Positions 10,084 to 17,453 of a DNA stretch of 47,094 nucleotides are shown piece by piece. Within the stretch, counting starts at the first letter, position 1, and each line of letters opens with the position of its first letter. This stretch comes from Streptomyces sabulosicollis. Lineage in GTDB: Bacteria > Actinomycetota > Actinomycetes > Streptomycetales > Streptomycetaceae. The stretch is from the NCBI RefSeq assembly GCF_016103465.1, contig NZ_JAEEAP010000016.1, positions 1-47,094 of the forward strand. The letters are read 5' to 3'. The notes under the pieces are model-generated. The model did no database searches. It was not told the DNA's origin and saw only the letters and a program-made list of their open reading frames with translations. The translations under genes and the position numbers were made by a program.

Positions 10084-11001
10084 TCAGCGGGCCGCGCGCA
10101 GGAACGCCTCCAGCCCCGCCAGGTCATCGGTGTTGAGGTAGTCCACGCCGGCGGCCAGGAGCTCACCCCACAGGGCGTCGCGCTCCGGCCCTGCCACGTC
10201 CGGGGTGGCCCAGAAGCGCACCGTCTGCCGGGCGTCGTGCGCGGAGGCGACCAGGCGGCGCAGCGTCTCGCGCTCCGCCGCCGGTATCGGGCCGGCTCCC
10301 GTCCAGGTGAAGGTCTTGGTCCAGTCGGCGCTGATCAGCGGGATGAAGGAGGCGGGCACGCCCGAGCCGAGGTCCTCCAGCCGTCCGTCGTAGAAGGCGT
10401 GGCGCACCTTCTCGGCCTCCATGGGGGTCCGTGCGCCGCGGTCGCCGGAGATGACGGCCGTCACCGCGCCGCGGCGCACCCGGCCGCCGACCCCGCCGTA
10501 GGCGGCGCTGAACAGGTGGCCGTAGCGGCGCAGCCGCTTGGCCAGCTCGAGGTAGGTGGGCTCCCCTGCGGTCTTGAGGTCGATCAGCAGTTGCAGCGAC
10601 AGGTCGTAACCGCGGTAGACCCGGCCGCCGTTGGCCTTCACCCGCCGGGCCAGCGGGTCGAGGTAGAGCGCCTCCAGGGTGCGGGTGGGGTCGAGGTCCG
10701 TGGCGTCGTGCGCGACCAGCAGCTGGCCGTCGACCAGCCAGATGTCGGCCTCGACGCTGCCGAAGCCGTGCGAGAGCGCGTCGAGGAGCGGGCGCGGGTG
10801 CTCGTAGTCGTTGTGGGCGTGGGCTCTGGCCAGCGGCCGCTTGCCCTTCGAGCGGTCCCGCGAGAGGCCCGTCGAGTCGTCCTTCGAAGCGGAGGTGCTG
10901 CCGAGCGAGGCGGACGTGCTCGCGAAGGCGGGCGCGGCCGCGCCACCCGCCAGAGCGGCTCCGAGGGTGACGACAAAGGCACGGCGTGTACGGCGGACCA
11001 T
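10084..11001 (-). CDS. Exported PI-PLC/glycerophosphodiester phosphodiesterase-family protein
   Basis: The 305-aa product starts at the ATG at 11001, preceded by GGGAGG. The N-terminus (MVRRTRRAFVVTLGAALAGG, then an APAFA-S site) is a twin-arginine-like signal. The mature part begins the TIM-barrel phosphodiesterase fold with AHAHNDYEHPRPL, then EADIWL (acidic metal ligand), AHD, and LLIDLK, as in GDPD and PI-PLC-type enzymes. It probably hydrolyses glycerophosphodiesters or phosphoinositides outside the membrane. In-frame codons continue 121 residues upstream, but they lack signal character and I reject them. It diverges from the first encapsulin gene across a 393-base gap. Confidence 0.87.
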   Translation of the reverse strand: MVRRTRRAFVVTLGAALAGGAAAPAFASTSASLGSTSASKDDSTGLSRDRSKGKRPLARAHAHNDYEHPRPLLDALSHGFGSVEADIWLVDGQLLVAHDATDLDPTRTLEALYLDPLARRVKANGGRVYRGYDLSLQLLIDLKTAGEPTYLELAKRLRRYGHLFSAAYGGVGGRVRRGAVTAVISGDRGARTPMEAEKVRHAFYDGRLEDLGSGVPASFIPLISADWTKTFTWTGAGPIPAAERETLRRLVASAHDARQTVRFWATPDVAGPERDALWGELLAAGVDYLNTDDLAGLEAFLRAAR

Positions 11002-11236
11002 GGGGCCTCCCGGCTCTCGTCCCGGCGCGGTGCCGGATACGCAGGATGGACGCCAGTGAGTATCGGGCGGAGCCGCGCCCGAAGGGCAGTGCTGAGCGAA
11101 GAGTTCCACCGGTGGTCCCCGGCCATTTCCTCGCCGTTCCCGAGGTGCCGAGGCGGTGGCGGCGGCGCCCGAGGGGGCGCGAGGTGGATGCGCGCGCCGG
11201 GTGAACGGGCGGGTTCGCGGCGGCCGTCGGCCGATG

Positions 11237-11252
11237 ACACATTCGAAAGTGT
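11237..11252. promoter_or_regulatory. 16-bp palindrome upstream of encapsulin gene 1
   Basis: ACACATTCGAAAGTGT is symmetric except for one base pair (ACAC-n-TTCGAA-n-GTGT). It lies 143 bases before the first shell ATG and 236 before the divergent phosphodiesterase start. It has the size and symmetry of a dimeric repressor site; the regulator is unknown. Confidence 0.5.
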
Positions 11253-11290
11253 TTACCCGTCGGCAGCGGCCGCCATAACCACCACCCGGG

Positions 11291-11304
11291 CACTCTTTTG
11301 AGTG
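11291..11304. promoter_or_regulatory. Inverted repeat CACTC-TTTT-GAGTG before encapsulin gene 1
   Basis: Perfect 5-bp arms flank a TTTT centre, 91 bases upstream of the shell ATG. It could be an operator or part of an alternative-sigma promoter; no family match is claimed. Confidence 0.35.
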
Positions 11305-11377
11305 AATGCACCCGCCCAAAGTCCGCTGATAACTTGGCAGTTGCTCGAGCGGAATTTTCTTCAAGGTCCGTACAGGG

Positions 11378-11398
11378 ATGGGTGAGCATACACGATGA
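11378..11398 (+). other. Leader mini-frame / GGTGA ribosome site of encapsulin gene 1
   Basis: ATGGGTGAG... reads as a 6-codon frame (MGEHTR) whose TGA overlaps the shell ATG at 11395 as ATGA. The same bases supply GGTGAG, which matches the 3' part of the consensus AAGGAGGTGA ribosome site at plausible spacing. Gene 2 has an equivalent leader. The ribosome-site reading is the safer one; translation of the mini-frame is speculative. Confidence 0.45.
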
Positions 11399-12807
11399 CG
11401 ACGTCCGTTGAACCGGGTTCCGGTACCGACATTTCACAACCGCGGTTGAGCCTCGGCACGGCGGCCGCGCGGAATCTGGCGACGACGACCAAATCCGTTC
11501 CGCAAATGCAGGGCATCTCCTCGCGGTGGCTGCTGCGCATGCTGCCGTGGGTGCAGGTTCCGGGTGGTTCCTACCGGGTGAACCGCCGGGCGTCGCATAC
11601 GCTCGGCGACGGGCGGGTGGAGTTCACCACCACCGGATCACAGGTGCGGGTCATCCCGGTCGAGCTGCGCGAGCTGCCGCTGCTGCGCCGGTTCGAGGAC
11701 ACCGCGGTGCTCGAGGCCCTCGCGGACCGCTTCACCCAGCGGGAATTCGCGCCCGGCGATGTGCTGGTGGAGGCCGGGCGCCCGGCCGATGAACTCCTCC
11801 TCATCGCCCACGGCAAGGTCGAGAAGTTGACCGAGGGCGCGTTCGACGAACCCTCGGTGACCGGCTCGGCCGCCGGCGGTGACCACATCGGGGAGCCGGA
11901 GCTGACCGCCGCCGAGGCGGGCACCTGGGGCATCACCGTGAAGGCCGTGACGTCCTGCACGGTGCTGGCCCTGCCCCGGCAGGAGTTCGAGGAGCAGCTG
12001 GACCGTTCACCGGAGCTGCGGGCCCATGTCGAGGCGGTGCGCTCGGCGCCGGAGACCGAGCGGAACGAACACGGGGAGGCGGCCATCGCGCTGGCCTCCG
12101 GCCACTCGGGCGAGCCGGTCCTGCCGGGCACCTTCGCGGAGTACGAGCTCGCGCCCCGCGAGTACGAGCTGAGCGTGGCCCAGACCGTGCTGCGCGTCCA
12201 CACCCGCGTCGCCGACCTCTACAACGAGCCCATGAACCAGGTCGAGCAGCAGCTCCGCCTCACCATCGAGGCCCTGCGCGAACGCCAGGAGCACGAGCTC
12301 ATCAACAACCCCGAGATCGGTCTGCTGCACAACGCCGACCTCTCCCAGCGCATCCACACCCGCGGCGGTCCGCCCACCCCCGACGACCTCGACGAGCTGC
12401 TGGCCACCGTCTGGAAGGACCCGGGGCTCATCCTGGCGCATCCGCGCGCCATCGCGGCGATCGGCCGGCAGTTCAACAGCCGTGGCATCTCCCCGCAGCC
12501 CGCGGAGGTGAACGGGCACGCGCTGCCGGCCTGGCGGGGCGTGCCCATCCTCCCGTGCAACAAGATTCCGGTCTCCCGGAGCGGGGTGAGTTCGATTCTG
12601 GTGCTGCGCACCGGTGAGGAGAACCAGGGGGTCATCGGACTGCACCGCACCGGAATTCCCGACGAATACCAGCCGAGCCTCTCGGTGCGGTTCATGGGAA
12701 TCAGCGAGCAGGCCATCATTTCGTATCTCGTCAGCGCCTACTATTCCGCGGCCGTGCTCGTCCCGGACGCGCTCGGAGTCCTGGAGAACGTGGAAGTCGG
12801 GCTCTGA
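11395..12807 (+). CDS. Family 2B encapsulin shell protein 1 (EshA-like, inserted CNB-type domain)
   Basis: The 470-aa product belongs to the streptomycete EshA family, now recognised as Family 2B encapsulins: HK97-phage-fold proteins that self-assemble into nanocompartments. The N-arm and first shell segment (residues ~18-88, [19 protein letters not shown] and SRWLLR) are followed by an inserted cyclic-nucleotide-binding-type beta-roll (~91-215: [25 protein letters not shown]). The shell fold then resumes (~240-470), with the long helix around [20 protein letters not shown] and a C-terminal domain ending [13 protein letters not shown]. The phosphate-binding cassette reads GDHIGEPEL (162-170), and the Arg that contacts cyclic phosphate in true cAMP receptors is absent. 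EshA has been linked to aerial growth and antibiotic production. A paralogue follows after 91 bases; no terpene cyclase, polyprenyl transferase or desulfurase cargo gene is adjacent. Confidence 0.92.
   Translation: MTTSVEPGSGTDISQPRLSLGTAAARNLATTTKSVPQMQGISSRWLLRMLPWVQVPGGSYRVNRRASHTLGDGRVEFTTTGSQVRVIPVELRELPLLRRFEDTAVLEALADRFTQREFAPGDVLVEAGRPADELLLIAHGKVEKLTEGAFDEPSVTGSAAGGDHIGEPELTAAEAGTWGITVKAVTSCTVLALPRQEFEEQLDRSPELRAHVEAVRSAPETERNEHGEAAIALASGHSGEPVLPGTFAEYELAPREYELSVAQTVLRVHTRVADLYNEPMNQVEQQLRLTIEALRERQEHELINNPEIGLLHNADLSQRIHTRGGPPTPDDLDELLATVWKDPGLILAHPRAIAAIGRQFNSRGISPQPAEVNGHALPAWRGVPILPCNKIPVSRSGVSSILVLRTGEENQGVIGLHRTGIPDEYQPSLSVRFMGISEQAIISYLVSAYYSAAVLVPDALGVLENVEVGL
12157..12310 (+). 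repeat. Near-identical tract shared by the two encapsulin genes (copy 1)
   Basis: Bases 12157-12290 are identical over 134 nt to 13640-13773 in the paralogue. After one mismatch (12291), a further 19 bases match. The tract encodes residues ~255-305, the core shell helix. Flanking coding regions differ at many synonymous sites, so the tract looks like gene conversion or nucleotide-level constraint. Confidence 0.9.
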
Positions 12808-12881
12808 GGTCCGCCGACGGACTCTGATGTCCGCCCGACCGGGCCCATGGCCTTCGCATACCTTCCCGAAGATCTACCGAA

Positions 12882-12902
12882 ATGGGTGATGAGCACTTAT
12901 GA
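12882..12902 (+). other. Leader mini-frame / GGTGA ribosome site of encapsulin gene 2, contains TTA
   Basis: ATGGGTGATGAG... reads as a 6-codon frame (MGDEHL) ending TGA that overlaps the shell ATG at 12899, mirroring gene 1. Its last sense codon is TTA, the rare leucine codon read only by the developmental bldA tRNA in Streptomyces. The GGTGA inside it is also a plausible ribosome site. Translation is unproven. Confidence 0.4.
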
Positions 12903-14287
12903 CCACCTCCGTGGAGTCCGGTGAGCAGCCGCTGAGTCTGGGCACGGCCGCCGCACGGAACCTGGCGACCACCACCAAGTCCGTTCCGCAGATGCAGGCC
13001 ATCTCCTCCCGGTGGCTGCTGCGCGTCCTCCCCTGGGTCCAGGTGTCGGCCGGTACGTACCGGGTGAACCGCCGGCTGACCTACACGGTCGGGGACGGGC
13101 GGGTGGAGTTCATCACCACCGGATCGCAGGTGCGGGTCATCCCGCCGGAGCTGGGCGAGTTGCCGACGCTGCGCGGCTTCGCGGACACCGCCGTGCTGGA
13201 GTCGCTGGCCGACGGCTGTGTCCAGCGCGAGTACGCTCCGGGGGATGTGCTGGTGGAGGCGGGCCGCCCGGCCGACCAGGTGTTCCTGATCGCCCATGGC
13301 AAGGTCCGCCAGATCGCCCCCGGCGCGTATGACGAGGGCAGCACATTGGCGGTGCTGGCCGACGGGGAGCACTTCGGCGACGCGGTCCTGACCGGTCCGG
13401 AGCGCATCTGGGAGTTCACCGTCCGGGCCGTCACCCGGACCACGGTGCTCACCCTTCCCCGCCGCGTCGTCCAGGAGACCGCCGACCGCTCCGCGGCGCT
13501 GCGCGACCATCTCCAGGGGCTCGCCGAGCGGACCGCGCCCGCTCAGAACCGGCGTGGTGAGGCCGATATCGCCATCACCTCCGGCCACTCGGGCGAGCCG
13601 GTCCTGCCGGGCACCTTCGTGGACTACGAACTCGAGCCGCGCGAGTACGAGCTGAGCGTGGCCCAGACCGTGCTGCGCGTCCACACCCGCGTCGCCGACC
13701 TCTACAACGAGCCCATGAACCAGGTCGAGCAGCAGCTCCGCCTCACCATCGAGGCCCTGCGCGAACGCCAGGAACACGAGCTCATCAACAACCGCGAATT
13801 CGGCCTGCTGCACAACGCCGACCTCTCCCAGCGCATCCACACCCGCAGTGGTCCGCCCACCCCCGACGACCTCGACGAGTTGCTGGCCCGGCGCCGCAAG
13901 ACCCAGTACCTGCTGGCGCATCCGCGCACGATCGCCGCCTTCGGGCGGGAGTGCAGCAGCCGTGGTCTGTATCCGCAGGGCGTCGAGGTGGCCGGGGTCG
14001 CGGTGCGGGCGTGGCGCGGGGTTCCCCTGCTGCCCTGCAACAAGATCCCGGTCAGCGAGTCCGGCACCAGCTCGATCCTGGCGATGCGCACCGGTGAGGA
14101 GAGCCAGGGGGTCATCGGACTCCACCAGACCGGTATCCCGGATGAGTACGAGCCCAGTCTGAACGTCCGGTTCATGGGCATCAGCGAGCAGGCCGTGACG
14201 TCCTATCTGGTCTCCGCCTACTACTCGGCGGCGATTCTGGTGCCCGACGCGCTCGGTGTGCTGGAGGACGTCGAGATCGGCCGCTGA
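12899..14287 (+). CDS. Family 2B encapsulin shell protein 2 (EshA/EshB-like paralogue)
   Basis: The 462-aa product is a full-length paralogue of the preceding shell protein with the same architecture: N-arm ([19 protein letters not shown] at ~13-31), inserted CNB-type beta-roll (~86-205), then the HK97-type shell domain to the C-terminus ([13 protein letters not shown]). The phosphate-binding cassette reads GEHFGDAVL (156-164), with Asp for the usual Glu and no conserved Arg, so cyclic-nucleotide binding is doubtful here too. The two proteins differ most inside the CNB domain and in ~310-400, and are nearly identical across the central shell helix. Tandem same-strand shells suggest a two-component shell of mixed composition, as described for some Family 2B systems. 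The downstream neighbours are convergent and show no cargo signature. Confidence 0.92.
   Translation: MTTSVESGEQPLSLGTAAARNLATTTKSVPQMQAISSRWLLRVLPWVQVSAGTYRVNRRLTYTVGDGRVEFITTGSQVRVIPPELGELPTLRGFADTAVLESLADGCVQREYAPGDVLVEAGRPADQVFLIAHGKVRQIAPGAYDEGSTLAVLADGEHFGDAVLTGPERIWEFTVRAVTRTTVLTLPRRVVQETADRSAALRDHLQGLAERTAPAQNRRGEADIAITSGHSGEPVLPGTFVDYELEPREYELSVAQTVLRVHTRVADLYNEPMNQVEQQLRLTIEALRERQEHELINNREFGLLHNADLSQRIHTRSGPPTPDDLDELLARRRKTQYLLAHPRTIAAFGRECSSRGLYPQGVEVAGVAVRAWRGVPLLPCNKIPVSESGTSSILAMRTGEESQGVIGLHQTGIPDEYEPSLNVRFMGISEQAVTSYLVSAYYSAAILVPDALGVLEDVEIGR
13640..13793 (+). repeat. Near-identical tract shared by the two encapsulin genes (copy 2)
   Basis: Partner of 12157-12310: 134 perfectly matching bases, one mismatch at 13774, then 19 more matches. 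Another identical run encodes [14 protein letters not shown] (13805-13846). Confidence 0.9.
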
Positions 14288-14290
14288 GCC

Positions 14291-14310
14291 CGGCCGTCAG
14301 GGACCGGCCG
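14291..14310. terminator. Possible weak terminator after encapsulin gene 2
   Basis: CGGCCG at 14291-14296 can pair with CGGCCG at 14305-14310 across an 8-nt loop, three bases past the shell stop. The stem is short and may serve both convergent genes. Confidence 0.35.
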
Positions 14311-14323
14311 CCGCGGGCGTGGA

Positions 14324-14518
14324 TCAGGGACGGACGCTGCTGACCACGTCCGCGGTGGCTGCCAGGCCCTCGGAGATGGTGGGCGCCACGCTGCTGCTCG
14401 CCAGGTAGAAGCCCAGCGTCACACAGACCAGCGCATGCGAGATGCGCAGTCCGCCGCTGCGGAGAAACACCACGGTGAGGATCAGAAGCAGCAGGACCAC
14501 GGAGATGGAAATGGCCAT
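14324..14518 (-). CDS. Small membrane protein of unknown function
   Basis: The 64-aa product starts at an ATG with a strong GAGGAGG ribosome site just upstream, which is the main reason to accept it. Residues 2-20 (ISISVVLLLLILTVVFLRS) form a clear transmembrane helix. A second, weaker hydrophobic segment covers ~28-46 (ISHALVCVTLGFYLASSS). The tail is short and polar. I recognise the general look from small streptomycete membrane proteins but assign no function. It is convergent with the encapsulin genes, 36 bases away, and is transcribed alone from the gap upstream of the GMC terminator. Confidence 0.75.
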   Translation of the reverse strand: MAISISVVLLLLILTVVFLRSGGLRISHALVCVTLGFYLASSSVAPTISEGLAATADVVSSVRP

Positions 14519-14639
14519 GGGGAGCCTCCTCGGCCACTACGGAGCATCGGAATCCGGCCGTCAGTGTGGCCCAGAATCGCCCCTGGACCGCCGCCACCTG
14601 GTGCTCCATACGGGTGCCGATCTGCTGTTCGGCCATCTC

Positions 14640-14676
14640 CGCCACGCCCGCCCCTCCGCGAGGGGCGGGCGTGGCG
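14640..14676. terminator. Strong terminator of the GMC oxidoreductase gene
   Basis: A perfect 17-bp stem (14640-14656 with 14660-14676) with a 3-nt loop lies 7 bases beyond the minus-strand stop at 14684. Confidence 0.88.
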
Positions 14677-14683
14677 GGCCCGC

Positions 14684-16204
14684 TCAGGCGTCGGCGCGGA
14701 CCAGCTCGGCGGCCATCTCGCCGATCATGACGCAGGCCGCGTTGGTGTTGGCCGGGACGATCGACGGCATGATCGATCCATCGGCGATCCGCAGCCCCTC
14801 CACGCCCCGGACGCGCAGCCGGGGGTCCACCACCGATCGCTCGTCCCCGCCCATCCGGCAGGTGCCGACGTGGTGGAAGTAGGTGCCGGTGTTCTCGCGG
14901 ACGAAGTCGGCCAGGTCGTCCCGGCCGCTCACCCCGGGGCCGGGCAGCAGTTCACGCGGCCGCCACGTCTCGAACGCGTCGGTGGCGGCGAGTGACCTGG
15001 CCAGTTCGACCCCCTGGACCAGGGTGGCGAGGTCCCTTCCGTCGCTGAGACAGCCGGGGTCGATCAGCGGCCGGTCCTCGGGGTCCGCGCCGGAGAGCCG
15101 GACCGTGCCCCGGCTGTGGGGCCGCATGGCGGCGGCGGTCAGGGTGAAGCTGTTCGGCGGGAACGGCAGCAGCCTCGGGTGGAACGGGATGTGAAAGAGG
15201 AACACCTCGAGGTCGGGGCAGGACAGCCCGGGGGCGGTCCGGGTGAACAGGGCCGCCTCGGCGGTGGTCAGCGGGGGCGGCGGCAGCGGGGTGCCCGCCT
15301 CGTGGACCAGCCCCACCAGGGGGTGGTCCTGCAGATTGGCCCCCACCTCGGGGGCGTCCACCAGCACCGGGACGCCCACCTCGCGCAGATGGCCGGCCGG
15401 GCCGATCCCGGAGAGCATCAGCAGCTTGGGCGAGTCCACCGAGCCCGCGCACACGATGACTTCCCGCGTCGCGCGCACCCGCCGTGCCACGCCGCCGAAG
15501 CCCGCGTATTCGACGCCGACGCAGCGGGTGCCCTCGAAGAGCAGGCGGTGTGCGTGGGCCTCGGTGCGCACGGTGAGGTTGGCGCGGTCCATCGCCGGAT
15601 CGAGATAGGCGACCGCCGTGCTCTGGCGGCGCCCCTCGTGGATGGTCCACTCATGGCGTCCGGCGCCGTCGCTCTCCGCGCCGTTGAAGTCGTCGTTGTA
15701 GGGATGGCCGAGTTCCTTGGCGGCGTCGAGGAAGGCGGTGCTCAGCGGGTTGGGGGTCTCGGCCCGGCTGAGCCGCAGCGGGCCGCCGGTGCCGCGGAAG
15801 CGGGGGTCACGGCCCTCGGTGTGCTCGAGGGCGCGGAAGGTCTCCAGCACCGAAGCGGCGTCCCAGCCGGTGCAGCCGTCGGCGGCCCAGTCGTCGAAGG
15901 TGCCGAGGTGGCCGCGCACATAGGTCATCACATTGATGCTGCTGGAGCCGCCGAGCACCTTGCCGCGCGCGGCGGCCTGCGGATGCCCGGCCAGGCCCGG
16001 CTGCGGGACGGTGGTGTAGCCCCAGTCGTGCTCACCGCCGATGAGGCCGAACCACGCGGTGGGGTCGTGGATCTGCTCGGCCGCGTCGTCCTTCCCGGCC
16101 TCCAGCAGCAGCACCCGCACGTCCGGGGATTCCGTCAGCCGGGCCGCCACCACGGCGCCCGCCGAGCCCGCCCCCACCACGATGTAGTCGAAGTCGCTCA
16201 TCAT
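14684..16204 (-). CDS. GMC-family FAD oxidoreductase (choline dehydrogenase-like)
   Basis: The 506-aa product has the N-terminal FAD Rossmann motif GAGSAGAVVAARL and LLLEAG, the GMC signature around GKVLGGSSSINVMTYVRG, and the second GMC motif GSVDSPKLLMLSGIGP. The C-terminal active site shows HHVGTCRMG with the catalytic His and PANTNAACVMIGE with the paired Asn. The start could be ATG 16204 or the adjacent ATG 16201. Family members oxidise primary alcohols such as choline, polyethylene glycol, long-chain alcohols or sterols; the substrate is not readable from sequence. No betaine-aldehyde dehydrogenase lies beside it, so choline is uncertain. An inverted repeat overlaps the likely -10 element. 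Confidence 0.9.
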   Translation of the reverse strand: MMSDFDYIVVGAGSAGAVVAARLTESPDVRVLLLEAGKDDAAEQIHDPTAWFGLIGGEHDWGYTTVPQPGLAGHPQAAARGKVLGGSSSINVMTYVRGHLGTFDDWAADGCTGWDAASVLETFRALEHTEGRDPRFRGTGGPLRLSRAETPNPLSTAFLDAAKELGHPYNDDFNGAESDGAGRHEWTIHEGRRQSTAVAYLDPAMDRANLTVRTEAHAHRLLFEGTRCVGVEYAGFGGVARRVRATREVIVCAGSVDSPKLLMLSGIGPAGHLREVGVPVLVDAPEVGANLQDHPLVGLVHEAGTPLPPPPLTTAEAALFTRTAPGLSCPDLEVFLFHIPFHPRLLPFPPNSFTLTAAAMRPHSRGTVRLSGADPEDRPLIDPGCLSDGRDLATLVQGVELARSLAATDAFETWRPRELLPGPGVSGRDDLADFVRENTGTYFHHVGTCRMGGDERSVVDPRLRVRGVEGLRIADGSIMPSIVPANTNAACVMIGEMAAELVRADA

Positions 16205-16230
16205 GTGCCCCCGTTCCGGACCCGCCCGAT

Positions 16231-16256
16231 GTGCCGCACAGTTGTTCGGCACTCTA
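16231..16256 (-). promoter_or_regulatory. Promoter -10 with overlapping inverted-repeat operator for the GMC gene
   Basis: On the minus strand TAGAGT (16251-16256) fits the TANNNT -10 pattern. A perfect 6-bp inverted repeat GTGCCG-N10-CGGCAC (16231-16252) covers the expected start point, the usual place for a repressor. The regulator is unknown. Confidence 0.45.
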
Positions 16257-16301
16257 GTGGCGTGATCGCGGAGCGGGGGCGGGTTCGCCGGATCCGGCCG
16301 G

Positions 16302-17453
16302 TCAGCCGGTGGGGGCCGGCAGATCCACCAGCCCGGCGAGCGCCTGCCGGTGACGACCGGGAGTGCCCAGCGCGATCTCGTCGCTCTTGGCCCGCTTGAG
16401 ATACAGATGCGCCGGGTGCTCCCAGGTCATGCCGATGCCGCCGTGCAGCTGGACGCACTCCTCGGCCGCGTGCACCGCCACCGCGGCGCAGTGCGCCTGG
16501 GCCACGGCCACCGCGACCGGTGTGTCCGGGCTGTCCGTGGCCAGTGCGTCGGCGGCGTACCGGGCGGTGGCGCGCGCCGAGACCAGCTCCAGCCACAGCG
16601 CGGCCATGCGGTGCTTGAGCGCCTGGAACGAACCGATGGGGCGCCCGAACTGATGGCGCTCCTTGGTGTGGCGGACGGTCTCGGTCAGACACCATTCGGC
16701 CACGCCCAGCTGCTCGGAGGCGAGCAGCCCGGCCCCGGTCAGCAGCGCCCGCCCGATGGCCGGCCCGGCCCGGTCGGGCCCGGCCAGCCGGCGGGCCGGG
16801 GCACCGGTGAGGGTCACCGCGGCGAGCGGGCGGGTGAGGTCGAGCGAGGTGAGGGGTTCGACGGTGACGCTGGTCTCGGCGGTCTCGACGGCGTACAGCC
16901 CGTATCCGTCCGCGCCGGTGGCGGGGACGAGCAGCACATCGGCGCCCGCCGCGCCCGCGACCGCGGAGACCTGGCCGCTGAGCGTGCCGTCGCCGTCGGC
17001 CCGTACGGTCGCGGCAGGAGCGCCGGAGCCACCGCCGGGCGCCACGGCCACGGTGGACAGCGGCACCGCGAGGGCGCCGACCGTGCGGCCCTCGGCGACC
17101 GCGCCGAGCAGCCGGGCCACCGCGTCCTGGCCGGTGTCGCAGCCGAGCAGGGCGGCGGCGGCCAGGACGGCGCTGGTGAGGTACGGCACGGGGGCGACGG
17201 CGCGGCCGAGCTCCTCCATCACCACCGCCGCCTCACGCGCGGTGGCGCCCTGACCGCCGAGCTTGTCCGGCACCAGCAGCCCCGCGGTGCCCATCTCGGT
17301 GCCCAGCGCGCGCCACAGCGCCGTGTCGTGCGCCCGGCCGCTCTCGGCCTCGGACATCACCGTGGCGGGTGGGCAGCGGTCGGTGAGCAGCGACCGTACG
17401 GCCGCGCGCAGATCGTCCTCCGCCTCGGAGTAGAGCAGGTCGGCGGTGCTCAT
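16302..17453 (-). CDS. Acyl-CoA dehydrogenase-like subunit (second of pair)
   Basis: The 383-aa product has the acyl-CoA dehydrogenase fold: N-terminal helical domain with EEDLR-type start (SEAEDDLRAAVRSLL), middle beta domain, and C-terminal helices with RHQFGRPIGSFQALKHRMA and QLHGGIGMTWEHPAHLYLKRAK. It keeps the FAD-contacting Arg/QFG and HGGIG motifs but lacks the EGTSE segment that supplies the catalytic region in its partner. Its start overlaps the upstream subunit stop by four bases. Actinobacterial heteromeric dehydrogenases (FadE17/18- or ChsE-like) split the active site in this way, so an alpha2-beta2 enzyme is likely. Substrate unknown; bulky or branched acyl-CoA is plausible. Confidence 0.88.
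   Translation of the reverse strand: MSTADLLYSEAEDDLRAAVRSLLTDRCPPATVMSEAESGRAHDTALWRALGTEMGTAGLLVPDKLGGQGATAREAAVVMEELGRAVAPVPYLTSAVLAAAALLGCDTGQDAVARLLGAVAEGRTVGALAVPLSTVAVAPGGGSGAPAATVRADGDGTLSGQVSAVAGAAGADVLLVPATGADGYGLYAVETAETSVTVEPLTSLDLTRPLAAVTLTGAPARRLAGPDRAGPAIGRALLTGAGLLASEQLGVAEWCLTETVRHTKERHQFGRPIGSFQALKHRMAALWLELVSARATARYAADALATDSPDTPVAVAVAQAHCAAVAVHAAEECVQLHGGIGMTWEHPAHLYLKRAKSDEIALGTPGRHRQALAGLVDLPAPTG

Larger units (their letters stand above)
11002..11394. other. 393-base divergent intergenic region upstream of the encapsulin genes
   Basis: No gene is supported here. The right half is unusually AT-rich for this window and holds two inverted repeats (11237-11252 and 11291-11304) plus the shell gene leader. 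A perfect 10-bp palindrome CCACCGGTGG lies at 11106-11115 nearer the phosphodiesterase. I do not find a convincing -35/-10 pair; TTGAGT at 11298 and TGATAACTT near 11327 are spaced too far apart for a standard vegetative promoter. Confidence 0.6.

Noticed and set aside
11395-12807. Annotation as a Crp/Fnr-type transcription regulator
   Set aside because: There is a cyclic-nucleotide-type domain but no helix-turn-helix; the remaining ~250 residues form the EshA/encapsulin shell region.
14684-16204. GMC oxidoreductase as the encapsulin cargo
   Set aside because: It is on the opposite strand, separated by two terminator-like hairpins, and has no N-terminal extension before its FAD motif.
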